Shown one piece after another: positions 34,316 to 42,319 of a DNA stretch of 42,482 nucleotides; position 1 is the stretch's first letter, and the number at the start of each line of letters is the position of its first letter. Position numbers and translations under genes: made by a program. The notes beneath the pieces are model-generated. The model saw only the letters and a program-made list of their open reading frames with translations. It did not search any database and was not told the origin of the DNA. The stretch is from Halobacteriales archaeon QH_6_64_20 (GTDB taxonomy: Archaea; Halobacteriota; Halobacteria; Halobacteriales; Halococcaceae): NCBI GenBank assembly GCA_003021235.1, contig PXQR01000133.1:1-42482 (forward strand), written 5' to 3'.

Positions 34316-34669
34316 ATGAGCGAAAGCGGGCTCCTCAGCGACGAGCAGATCACCGGTCTCGCCAAGGGGTTCGTCGCCGCGTTGCTCGCGATCAGTCTCC
34401 TCAACCTCGCTATCGCGGCCACCGGTAGTGGCGGCGGCGATGTCACGACGCTGTCGGTCGCCCTGTTGTTCGTCTACGTGAGCGTCGTCCTCGTCGTCGG
34501 GGTGTTCGCCGATCGGCCCTTCGGTCCACGGGTACAGATCGCGCTCTTCGCTGGCCTGACGGTCTACTGGGCGTACGACTACCTCAGCCGGGACAACACG
34601 CTCTCGGTTCTGCTCGTCCTGTTCGGGGTCGCCGTGCTCGTTCAGCAGGCCCGCCGGTTGCTCGGCTAA
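34316..34669 (+). CDS. Small four-helix membrane protein, unknown function
   Basis: A 117-residue protein with four hydrophobic helices at about 15-38, 42-64, 70-90 and 92-110 and no recognisable domain. The ATG at 34316 (MSESGLLSDEQ) gives a short soluble N-terminus; an in-frame start at 34202 would add a Gly/Ser/Ala-rich tail encoded by repeated GGGGGCGCGGACGG-like DNA and seems unlikely. It follows the aminopeptidase gene by 200 bases. Confidence 0.65.
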   Translation: MSESGLLSDEQITGLAKGFVAALLAISLLNLAIAATGSGGGDVTTLSVALLFVYVSVVLVVGVFADRPFGPRVQIALFAGLTVYWAYDYLSRDNTLSVLLVLFGVAVLVQQARRLLG

Positions 34670-34808
34670 GCGCCGATCGGTCGGCTACGGCGAATTCCCT
34701 CGCTGTCGAGACCGCGGCGTCGAGATCGACGGTCACACCGGCGGTCGGCCGACCGTGCCGGGCCGGGTGGAGCGGCTGAGGGTCGAAACCGTCCGCGAGG
34801 CGGTACGT

Positions 34809-35288
34809 TCACGGAGCGAACGCGTAGAGGTCGTCGCCGACGTGGTGGATCGATTCGACCACCATCCCGCTCTCGCCGACCATCGCCCTGCCCTCGACCG
34901 CTGCACGCCCGATCGCGAGGGTCTTGCCGTGGGTTTCCTCCTGGACGGTGACGACGTCGCCCGCTTCGATATCCGGGTCAGCCTCCACGATCCCCGGACG
35001 CATTACGTTCGCGCCGTCGCTCACGAACGAGATCGCGCCGGCGTCGACCACGACGACCCGTCGTTCGGGAGGGTAGGCGTTCGCGCCTCGCACCGTGGGG
35101 GCGAACTCCTCGTCGATCGAGAACACGGCAGGGTCGCCGTCCGCCAAGACGACTTCGTAGGGTGCGTCGACGAGGACGACGCGCTCGTAGCTTGCGGCGT
35201 CGATATCGATCCCGAAGCGATCGGCGAGCGTGCGTTCGAGGCGGGTAACCGCGTCGCTGCGGAGGTGATGGCGGGATTTGACGTTCAT
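34809..35288 (-). CDS. PUA-domain RNA-binding protein
   Basis: A 159-residue protein. The N-terminal part (to about 75) resembles the pre-PUA domain of MCT-1/archaeal homologues, with MNVKSRHHLRSDAVTRLE. The C-terminal part is a PUA domain, with RRVVVVDAGAISFVSDGANV followed by MRPGIVEADPDIEAGDVV and the Gly-Lys stretch HGKTLAIGRA. PUA domains bind tRNA or rRNA. Archaeal proteins of this build are linked to translation or RNA modification; the target is unknown. The ATG at 35288 is about 28 bases after a TATA box, so the mRNA is probably leaderless. Confidence 0.87.
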   Translation of the reverse strand: MNVKSRHHLRSDAVTRLERTLADRFGIDIDAASYERVVLVDAPYEVVLADGDPAVFSIDEEFAPTVRGANAYPPERRVVVVDAGAISFVSDGANVMRPGIVEADPDIEAGDVVTVQEETHGKTLAIGRAAVEGRAMVGESGMVVESIHHVGDDLYAFAP

Positions 35289-35310
35289 GTCCCTCGTGGT
35301 GGTTCGTCGG

Positions 35311-35320
35311 GTATAAATCG
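35311..35320 (-). promoter_or_regulatory. TATA box of the PUA protein gene
   Basis: The minus strand reads CGATTTATAC, about 28 bases before the ATG at 35288, the distance expected for a leaderless mRNA. Confidence 0.55.
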
Positions 35321-35376
35321 AGCGTGACCGGGATAGGGTGACAAGCGATAAGTGCGCCGGGACGGAAGGGAGACCG

Positions 35377-35679
35377 ATGTGGGGACCCCGGCGCACCCGG
35401 GAGAAACGAACGGTTACCTGTATCGCCTGTGGCGACTCGATTTCCCGATCGGACGCCCGCGAGTACGACAAACTCGGCGACCGCTGGGAGCGCGAGGGCA
35501 AGGACTTCGAGTTCCTCTGTAAGGAGTGCTTTCGCGAACTCTGTCACCAGCCGCGCGAGGGATTAGAGGCACTACTCACCGAGAGTCTCGCCGGCGAAGG
35601 AACCCAGGAGGAGTTCCTCGCGCGCTACGGAGAACTGGTCGAGGAGCGCTACGGCGCGCCCGAAGAACGCGAGCGATAA
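35377..35679 (+). CDS. Small zinc-ribbon-type protein of unknown function
   Basis: A 100-residue, charged protein with two Cys pairs, CIACG near residue 15 and LCKECFRELC near residue 48, which would bind one zinc. The remainder is helical and acidic. Proteins of this size and pattern are common in haloarchaea without a known role. It is divergent from the PUA protein gene. The ATG at 35377 (MWGPRRTREK) was chosen because the earlier in-frame start adds 13 unrelated residues. Confidence 0.7.
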   Translation: MWGPRRTREKRTVTCIACGDSISRSDAREYDKLGDRWEREGKDFEFLCKECFRELCHQPREGLEALLTESLAGEGTQEEFLARYGELVEERYGAPEERER

Positions 35680-36102
35680 CGGAACGGCGTCAAAGCAACG
35701 TCGCGCGCCCCGCCGGGTTAACGAACCGGCCGCTCTCGCGTTCGTTCCCTCCGGGTTAACACTACGTTACGCTGTATCTCGTTTCGGACCTCGCTTCCGA
35801 TCTCGTCTCCTCCCCCAACGACCGGCGACGGCCCGGAGAACCCCAACAGTCGTACTGCTCGCGGCGAGTGAGGGAACGTCGATCCGTGGCGGATCGGCGT
35901 TCGTAGTCGAACGGCGGAGTCGTCCGCCTGCACGTCGCCGTCGGTTACGATCGGTCCGGCGAGCGTCTCACTGCGAGCGACTCGATCGATAGCGCACGAG
36001 CGAGCCCGGAACCGAACCGGCGAGGAACGGCGACGGTTCGAAGCGAGGACCGGTGTGCCGGGAGGACGATACGACTAACCCACTCACGTTCGTAGGTGCG
36101 GT
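35680..36102. other. Intergenic region without recognised features
   Basis: No convincing coding frame, RNA or repeat is visible in this 420-base gap. The promoter of the RNase R gene must lie in its last part, but no good TATA box stands out. Confidence 0.45.
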
Positions 36103-37440
36103 ATGAGCGATCAAGCTGCAGCCGGCACCGCAGAAGCCCAAGGTCCAGTCGAGATCGACGAGGAGCTGGCTCGGCACCTGGCGAACAAGCGCGACGAACT
36201 GTTCGAGAAGCTAGAGATGCCCGACGAGTTCCCCGAGGAAGTACTCGACGAGGCCGAGGCGCGCACCGACGGGGTTCACGCCGAGATCGAGCGCGAACTG
36301 GAAGAGCGACGGGACCTTCGGGGGCTGACGACCTGGACGACCGACCCCGTCGACGCCCAGGACTTCGACGACGCCATCTCGATCGAGAAACGCGAGGAAG
36401 AATACGTACTTCACGTCCACATCGCGGACGTCACCCACTACGTCCCCCCCGAAAGCGAGATGTGGGCCGAAGCCGTCAGGCGGGCGAACACGGTCTATCT
36501 GCCCGCGTATACCGTCCACATGCTTCCCCCCGTCCTCGCCGAAACCGTCTGCTCGCTCGTCCCGAACGAGGATCGCTTGGCACACACCGTCGAGATGCAC
36601 CTCGATCGCGAGACCCTCTCGTACGACGACATCGAGATCTACAAGTCGGTTATCGAAAGCGACGAACGCCTCACGTATAGCCAGGCCGAGACACGGATCG
36701 ACGACCCGGACGCTCCCCTCCACGCCGAGAACGCGCTCGCCTTCGAACTCACCGATCGCCTGCACGAACAGCGAAAGGAAGACGGCTCGCTCGTGCTCAA
36801 TCCCTCACGCGACCGCGCGCACACCATTATCGAGGAATCGATGCTGAAAGCGAACAAGGCCGTCACCCACGAACTGATGTGGTCCCGAGGAGTGGAAGCG
36901 ATGTACCGGGTCCACCCCCAGCCGACGCCCGACGAATGGAACGAGGCCCTCAGAGAGGTTCAGGAGTTAGACAGCGTGTCGATCCCCGGGAGTGCGTGGG
37001 ACGACCCCCGGAAGGCGGTGAACGCCGCGATCGAGGAAGCGCCGGGACGTCAGCTCGACAAGATCCAGCGCGCCGTAATGAAGGTCATGCCACGGGCCCG
37101 ATACATGAACGATCCCTTCGGCGGGCATCACGCGCTCAACTTCGAAATTTATGGGCATTTCACCAGCCCGATCCGTCGCTTATCGGATCTCGTGAACCAC
37201 TGGATCGTCTACGAGAACGACGTGCCCGAGAACCTGCTGGAACTCTGCGACCGGGCCTCGGACAAGCAAAAAGACGCCGAACAGGCCGAACGCGAGTACA
37301 GCCAGTTCCTGAACGAAGTCGGGTTGAACCCCCACGACGTGAACAGCCGCGGACTCGAAGTGATCGAGGAGGACGAAAGCGAGAGCGACGACGCCGACGC
37401 CGAGGAGAACGAGCACGGAGTCGAAGACGAGAGCACGTAG
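36103..37440 (+). CDS. rnr: RNB-domain 3'-5' exoribonuclease (RNase R/II type)
   Basis: A 445-residue exoribonuclease that degrades RNA from the 3' end. The catalytic Asp cluster lies in TTDPVDAQDFDDAIS, followed by HVHIADVTHYV and RANTVYLPAYTVHMLPP; the C-terminal RNB motif is FTSPIRRLSDLVNHW. It consists almost only of the RNB domain, without cold-shock or S1 domains, as known for haloarchaeal RNase R, which is the exoribonuclease of these archaea in place of an exosome. The tail (about 415-445) is an acidic low-complexity extension. The ATG at 36103 begins a short variable leader. Confidence 0.92.
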   Translation: MSDQAAAGTAEAQGPVEIDEELARHLANKRDELFEKLEMPDEFPEEVLDEAEARTDGVHAEIERELEERRDLRGLTTWTTDPVDAQDFDDAISIEKREEEYVLHVHIADVTHYVPPESEMWAEAVRRANTVYLPAYTVHMLPPVLAETVCSLVPNEDRLAHTVEMHLDRETLSYDDIEIYKSVIESDERLTYSQAETRIDDPDAPLHAENALAFELTDRLHEQRKEDGSLVLNPSRDRAHTIIEESMLKANKAVTHELMWSRGVEAMYRVHPQPTPDEWNEALREVQELDSVSIPGSAWDDPRKAVNAAIEEAPGRQLDKIQRAVMKVMPRARYMNDPFGGHHALNFEIYGHFTSPIRRLSDLVNHWIVYENDVPENLLELCDRASDKQKDAEQAEREYSQFLNEVGLNPHDVNSRGLEVIEEDESESDDADAEENEHGVEDEST

Positions 37441-37629
37441 GCGGTGCCGTCAGTCCGGGCCGCAGGTGGTTACGAGCGTGTCACAGCGAACTAGGCTTGC
37501 ATCGGTAAGCAAGAAGTCTTTGTTGCTAGGTACGCTCATGTCGTGACATGCACGGTTGCATCGAGAGCAACAGTCCCCGAATCGGAGCCGCGGAATCACG
37601 ACCGCCGTCACTCAGAGGGAGTCACTGAG

Positions 37630-37866
37630 ATGGTGCTCGAACTCGCGGTCGCCTTCTTCGTGCTCGCGGTCATCGCGGGCGTCGTCGGCCAGCAGGGCGT
37701 CGCCGGGCTGTCGATGCGGATCGCCAAGTGGCTCGTGATACTCTTCGTCGTGTTGGCAATCGTATTGATCGACACGGTAGCGATGGATACCGCTCGGGAG
37801 CCGAACCTATCGATCCCAAGGCTTTCGACTGGAGATCGACAGCGTTTCGCGCCGTTTCCGATGTGA
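37630..37866 (+). CDS. DUF1328-like small membrane protein
   Basis: A 78-residue protein with two helices: [18 protein letters not shown], then [13 protein letters not shown] and [12 protein letters not shown]. The pattern with a Gly-rich loop and I-A-K at the second helix fits the DUF1328 (YtjA) family of about 55 residues. The C-terminal extension after about residue 53 is not part of the family and contains the first copy of the repeat described at 37823. The ATG at 37630 gives the standard N-terminus; the frame upstream to 37543 is not family-like. Confidence 0.75.
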   Translation: MVLELAVAFFVLAVIAGVVGQQGVAGLSMRIAKWLVILFVVLAIVLIDTVAMDTAREPNLSIPRLSTGDRQRFAPFPM

Positions 37867-37939
37867 GCCGAACCCACAGTTCGAGTGGCGATCACTGTAG
37901 GGTGTTCTATAGCGGTCCCAATGATTTCGACTGGAGATC
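37823..37939 (+). repeat. Three copies of a 15-base direct repeat
   Basis: TTTCGACTGGAGATC occurs exactly at 37823-37837 and 37925-37939. A variant, GTTCGAGTGGCGATC (12 of 15), occurs at 37879-37893. The first and third copies are preceded by a similar CTAT...TCCCAA stretch, so the shared unit is about 30 bases. Confidence 0.7.
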
Positions 37940-38014
37940 TGTAGCTGTGCGTCGATTTCTGAAGAGGAGAACGGCCAGTCGAAGTTTCGATTTCTTCGGT
38001 CGGAGACGGACCCA

Positions 38015-39514
38015 CTAAGCGTCGAGAGGTTCGCCGTCGGCCTCCTCGAGATCGGCTTTGAGCACCTTGCCGGTCGGATTGCGCGGGAGCGCGTCGAGAA
38101 GGAGGATCTCGCGGGGTTTCTTGAAGTCGGCGAGGCGGGAGCCGACGTACGCCTGAACTTCCTCGGCGGTCAGGTCGGCCCGGTCGCCGAGGACGACTGC
38201 GGCTTTGACGCGCTCGCCCCAGGTCTCGTCCGGGACGCCGACGACGGCGGCCTCGTCGATGGCCTCGTGTTCGTGGAGGGCTTCCTCGATCTCCGCGGGG
38301 TAGACGTTCTCCCCGCCCGAGACGATCATGTCGTCGACGCGCCCCACGAAGTAGACGAACCCGTCTTCGTCCCGGCGGACGAGGTCGCCCGAGCGAAACC
38401 AGCCGTCCTCGTCGATGACGTCCTCGGTTCTTTCCGGCATATTGTAATAGCCCGCGAACTGGGTCGGCCCCTTGTAGCAGACCTGTCCGATCTCGCCCCG
38501 TTCGACTTCTTTACCGGTCTCCGGGTCGACGACCTTCACCATCACGTTGAGGACCGGCCGGCCGATGGAGTCGGGTTTCTCGAGGACGTCGCTCGGCTGG
38601 AGGGTCGTGGTCGTCGGGGACATTTCGGTCTGGCCGAACGCCTCCGAGAGGTCCGTGCCGAACCGTTCTCGAATGGTTGCCTTCAGTTCGCGACCGGACG
38701 GAGCAGCGCCGATGCCGAAGGTCTCGAACGCGGAGAGGTCGTACTCCTCGAAGTCGGGGGCGTTCAGTAACGCGCGGGCCATCATCGGGACGAAGAAACC
38801 GCCCGTGATCGCCTCCGCTTCGAGCACCTCCATGACCCGCTGGGGGACGAAGTCGTCCATCAGGACGGTGGTCGCGGAGAGATATAAGCCGTTGAGGAAC
38901 ATCCCGACGGCGGCGATATGAAACAGCGGCGTCACGATCAGCGAACGACCGTCGACTCTCTCGCGCTTGCCCTCGGTCGCCGAGCCGACGGCACCGTTCG
39001 TCACCCGCTGGAGGACGTTGTCGTGGGTGAGGACACACCCTTTCGGGTCGCCCGTGGTTCCCGAGGTGTACATCAGCATGGCCTCGTCGAGACGCGTCGG
39101 CACGATATCGACCGAGTCGCCGGCAGCCGAGGCGACGAAATCGGCGTAGGGGTTTGCATACTCCGGCGTCCTCTCGCCAACGTAGAAGTACCGATCGGGT
39201 GTCGTCGCCTCGTCGTGGAGGGTGTCGACGACATCGGCGGCGTCAGCGTCGAACACCAGCGCTTCGGCGTCCGAATCCGCCAGGACGTACCCGACTTCCT
39301 CGGCTTTGAACCGGTGGTTGACCGGCACCGGTAGGACGCCGAGTTTCATCGCGCCGACGTACGTTTCGAGCGTCGCCACGTTGTTCTGCATGTAGACGGC
39401 GATCTTCTCGCCCTCTTCGAGTCCCTGCTCCCGGAGACCGTTGGCGACCCGGTCGGCCCGCTCGTTGAACGCCGCGTGGGTCACCGCCTCACGGCGGCCG
39501 TCCGGTCCCTGCAT
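38015..39514 (-). CDS. Long-chain-type acyl-CoA synthetase, 5' end missing
   Basis: A 499-residue AMP-forming acyl-CoA ligase: P-loop MYTSGTTGDPKGCVLTH, EAFGQTEMSPTTT, WFRSGDLVRRDEDGFVYFVG and the C-terminal Lys in LPRNPTGKVLKADL. Members activate fatty or aromatic acids. The protein starts abruptly at VMQGPDGRREAVTHAAFN, whereas relatives have about 20-25 residues before this point. In frame upstream only STAVV fits before a TAA, so the natural start was probably lost at a junction near 39534. GTG at 39520 is the furthest start; ATG 39514 is used here. The core is complete, so activity may remain. Confidence 0.85.
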   Translation of the reverse strand: MQGPDGRREAVTHAAFNERADRVANGLREQGLEEGEKIAVYMQNNVATLETYVGAMKLGVLPVPVNHRFKAEEVGYVLADSDAEALVFDADAADVVDTLHDEATTPDRYFYVGERTPEYANPYADFVASAAGDSVDIVPTRLDEAMLMYTSGTTGDPKGCVLTHDNVLQRVTNGAVGSATEGKRERVDGRSLIVTPLFHIAAVGMFLNGLYLSATTVLMDDFVPQRVMEVLEAEAITGGFFVPMMARALLNAPDFEEYDLSAFETFGIGAAPSGRELKATIRERFGTDLSEAFGQTEMSPTTTTLQPSDVLEKPDSIGRPVLNVMVKVVDPETGKEVERGEIGQVCYKGPTQFAGYYNMPERTEDVIDEDGWFRSGDLVRRDEDGFVYFVGRVDDMIVSGGENVYPAEIEEALHEHEAIDEAAVVGVPDETWGERVKAAVVLGDRADLTAEEVQAYVGSRLADFKKPREILLLDALPRNPTGKVLKADLEEADGEPLDA

Positions 39515-39548
39515 CACCACTGCGGTCGAATATTAAGCGTACTGGTGA

Positions 39549-39659
39549 ACGGGGCTTTCTATACTTGAAATTCGGATAGATCGAGCTGCCTACGATCTGT
39601 TCGACCTTGCTGACGAGGAGGAGTGTAAGAACGTCGAAAAATATCTCGAGGTGTTCTAA
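39549..39659 (+). pseudogene. C-terminal fragment of an unknown gene
   Basis: A plus-strand frame with no usable start reads ILEIRIDRAAYDLFDLADEE and then ECKNVEKYLEVF before TAA at 39657-39659. Composition is that of a real haloarchaeal protein end. It starts directly at the junction where the CoA synthetase lost its 5' end. No family is recognised. Confidence 0.35.
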
Positions 39660-39842
39660 ATCATGATCTAAGAGGGGCGAACCCTCTCTCACGATCCGAA
39701 ATACAGACCCTCAGTGAGTGCGGTCGCTGTCCCTGTAGCTCGCGCGAGCGAACGGAGTGAGCGAGCGTTTTTGATGCAGATTTTTGCTGGCCCCGCAGTG
39801 AGCGACTGGAAGGAGCGAGCGAGGACGCCAGGAAAAAGGTGC

Positions 39843-39905
39843 AGTGGACTCGTCGAGATTCCGGTACACTGTTTAAAGAATCCGTTTAATCCCCGCGCCG
39901 TCCGG
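39843..39905 (+). repeat. Direct repeat, copy 1
   Basis: Begins GTGGACTCGTCGAGATTCCG and continues to CCCCGCGCCGTCC. It matches the copy at 42171-42234 at about 80 per cent with one indel. On the minus strand both could encode a short A-R-(G/R)-L-N-G-(F/Y)-F peptide. The first 18 bases also resemble the 3' end of a tRNA gene read in reverse. Confidence 0.6.
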
Positions 39906-40057
39906 GGGTTGGTGAGTAGTCGGTCACAATGATATCACAGACGCCACTGGCACTTTTGAAACTCTCAAAAACTGACCGTGTTTGCATGTGAGACGGAGAG
40001 CACAGGTGATATTCGGAGTTGTGAAGAGATCCGCTTCCCGTAACTCAACGTCGCCGA

Positions 40058-40600
40058 TTAGTCTGGTATGTCGTATCTTAGTACGCGGCCGATGCCAGCC
40101 AGGATTCTAAAAACCCATTGCGGTGGGCTTACTGCGTGGATATCCTCTTCATGTTCTGTCGTCAGCATCGCTATCAATACGATATCACTGAAGCCCCCTG
40201 GAGGCAATGTCACTCCTCGCTCCGCTACGAGCTGATGAAACCTGCGGAAGAACTCCTCGTGCTGTAGCGCGGGCTCGTGGATATTGATGATCTCGACGGG
40301 CGTCTTGTTCCTGAACGTATGCGGCGTCCCTGGAGGGACGGTGTGTTTTTCGCCAGCGGGAACATCTATCCACTCTCCGTCTTCGTACACTTCCAGAACA
40401 CCCGAGAGCACTTCGTAGCTCTCCTCGGCGTTTGGGTGAGTGTGAACAAACGGGCCGTCCTCGGGGACGGATTCGATCTCGAATCGCGTTTCCAACAGCT
40501 CGCCGTCCGTCTCCTCAGTCGATCTTGTGATTTCCCACCGTCCAGGGAAATCTCCCCAATCGAGAATACGATCCTGCCTGCTTTGCTCAGTGGCCGTCAT
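40058..40600 (-). CDS. Cupin-domain protein
   Basis: A 180-residue protein with one cupin barrel at about 40-115. The first motif is VHTHPNAEESYEVLSG, with two His and a Glu as metal ligands, and the second is VPPGTPHTFRN with the last His. The N-terminal WEITRSTEETDGELLETRF is a non-catalytic strand. A C-terminal helical part (about 125-180) with hydrophobic stretches follows. Single cupins act in many enzymes or sense small ligands, so no substrate can be given. It lies between the direct repeats with a zinc-ribbon regulator on the same strand. Confidence 0.82.
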   Translation of the reverse strand: MTATEQSRQDRILDWGDFPGRWEITRSTEETDGELLETRFEIESVPEDGPFVHTHPNAEESYEVLSGVLEVYEDGEWIDVPAGEKHTVPPGTPHTFRNKTPVEIINIHEPALQHEEFFRRFHQLVAERGVTLPPGGFSDIVLIAMLTTEHEEDIHAVSPPQWVFRILAGIGRVLRYDIPD

Positions 40601-40834
40601 GCTGTCGCCCCAACCAGAAACGGTTGATGTGCAGGTTCGTGTTGTTTGGTGGTGTCATTGGCTGCCTCCTGTGGCATCCAACCGAGGTTTCGATATTTCT
40701 TTTCGGTCCTTCCACGAGACGGACGCCACGTCGCTCGGGTCTTGCTCCGCTACTGGCAGACGATACTAGATGCGAGAGTGGACTTATGTGTTAGGAGAAT
40801 AATATTTCTCTTATCGAACCGAGGCAAATCGGGG

Positions 40835-41830
40835 TTACGAGGTAGCGGTTTCAGATCGAAGCCTTCGGTCGAGATCGAGGACGTTCATGTCGTCGTCCAG
40901 CGTGATAGTGAACGTACTCGTCTCGCCCTCGATAGTGATCGAGACACGAAGCGGACCCTTCGAAACAGCGGTCTCGACGCTGCTTTGAAGCAAGGTGACG
41001 GCCTCCTCGAAGGAGGGGGAGTGGATATCCAGTTCTTGATTGTCTATCAATCCCGTCGCCATGGCCAAACCGGTGGCAAACATTTCGACCGGCAACCGCT
41101 TGGCGAACCCGCAGGTATCACACCGCATGTCTGCCCACACCGGAAACGGCGTCCCGCAGGTGGCGCAGGGCTGGCCCCCCTGACTTTCGTGACCATCACA
41201 GACCGTTACTGACGAGGAGATGTGACCCGCACACTCCCGACAGATACCGTACATCATATAGGTAATATCCAGCGCACACCGGTAGAGGCCGGTTGCGAGT
41301 GCTTGGTCAGGGTTGCGGGTCGTCATTCCAGCGGCCGGATAACTCGTGAGGAAGAGCGTCCCTGTCGGTGCCTGGTCCCCGAACAATCCATCGCACTCAG
41401 TACACCTGATCCGAAGCCACTGGTCCTCATAAGTGGCCTCTACGTGTGCTCCACATAACGGACAATCGTCTTCCATCTCCGTAGAGAAGTCGAGTCGGTC
41501 CGTTCCGGAAACAGCTATTACCGTTCTGGCAATTTGTTTGCCCGCACCGCTCAAGCGGTATCCATCGTTAGTGCGGCGGATGAAATAAGGGGCGAGTTGT
41601 GAGAGGTGGTAATTGAACTTCCCGTTATCGTCTATATCAACTTCATTTTGCAACCCGGAATACGACATCGTATTAGCAGTATCAGAGCCGTCATCGTATT
41701 CGTGAGCAGCGTCTGCACGCCAGAGCACCCGGATGATCTCTAACCGGATTTCATTTCCTAAAATGGCAAAGGCCTCACTTGGCGAGAGTCCATCCAGGTC
41801 CAGATCGGGAGTGAACCGAGTTTGATCCAT
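40835..41830 (-). CDS. Winged-helix regulator with multiple zinc ribbons
   Basis: A 331-residue probable transcription regulator. The N-terminal winged-helix domain (about 12-110) has SEAFAILGNEIRLEIIRVLW, then a wing region with NGKFNYHLSQLAPYFIRR, as in ArsR-like archaeal regulators. A Cys-rich region follows with CPLCGAH, CTECDG, CRECAGH, CATCG and CDTCG, enough for at least two zinc ribbons, and a C-terminal alpha/beta part. This build is common in haloarchaea but its targets are unknown. The ATG at 41830 (MDQTRFTPDLDLDGLSP) is used; a start at 42034 would add 68 residues lacking the domain pattern. Confidence 0.85.
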   Translation of the reverse strand: MDQTRFTPDLDLDGLSPSEAFAILGNEIRLEIIRVLWRADAAHEYDDGSDTANTMSYSGLQNEVDIDDNGKFNYHLSQLAPYFIRRTNDGYRLSGAGKQIARTVIAVSGTDRLDFSTEMEDDCPLCGAHVEATYEDQWLRIRCTECDGLFGDQAPTGTLFLTSYPAAGMTTRNPDQALATGLYRCALDITYMMYGICRECAGHISSSVTVCDGHESQGGQPCATCGTPFPVWADMRCDTCGFAKRLPVEMFATGLAMATGLIDNQELDIHSPSFEEAVTLLQSSVETAVSKGPLRVSITIEGETSTFTITLDDDMNVLDLDRRLRSETATS

Positions 41831-42319
41831 GGTAACTAATTGCGTGGCAGAACGGATAAACGTACCTCCAGGAGTGTTCCGCAGGCTGAACCAATTATAA
41901 GATATCCGTACGTATTTACTAGAACCTCGACAACGGACCAGCCCGTATGGACGAACAGCGTACCGGTGATGTGTAGGATGCCGTGAGAGGGTCGTATTGA
42001 TATCAATGACCGATTTGATTACCTCATCCGCCACCGAGTCGTGGACCGCGAATCCAGGCCAGCGATGACCCCCGACACGAATCGTAACGAATTCTACGGG
42101 AGTTCTACAATGCCATACTTAGCGGGCGGTCAAAGGCCTGAAAAGCCTAAGAACCCTGGATAAGGCAGAAGTGGACTCGCTGGGATTCCGTTACACCGTT
42201 TCAAAATATCCGTTCAATCTCCGCGCTATCTGGCGAATTAACTTGTGATCCCGTCTTCTGGTTGTCGAACCCAACAAATAACACGTAGTGCCGTGGCTCA
42301 AACAGTAAGAGGAACTGTT
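41831..42319. other. Intergenic region containing the regulator promoter and a direct repeat
   Basis: An AT-rich element CTTATAATTG (minus strand, about 41893-41902) could be the regulator's TATA box, with a leader of about 40 bases. The second direct repeat lies at 42171-42234. No gene is recognised. Confidence 0.4.
42171..42234 (+). repeat. Direct repeat, copy 2
   Basis: Begins GTGGACTCGCTGGGATTCCG and matches the copy at 39843-39905 in the same orientation, with one extra base. On the minus strand it ends an open frame in RQIARRLNGYFETV. The two copies bracket the cupin and regulator genes. Confidence 0.6.

Larger units (their letters stand above)
39521..40057. other. Patchwork intergenic region between CoA synthetase and cupin gene
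   Basis: It holds a gene fragment (39549-39659), a stretch at 39730-39840 rich in the words GCGAGCGA and TTTTT as seen in many haloarchaeal intergenic regions, and the first direct repeat at 39843-39905. No complete gene is visible. Confidence 0.5.

Noticed and set aside
37823..38014. Replication origin
   Set aside because: Repeats lack the G-rich extension of haloarchaeal origin boxes, and there is no cdc6/orc gene or AT-rich unwinding region nearby.
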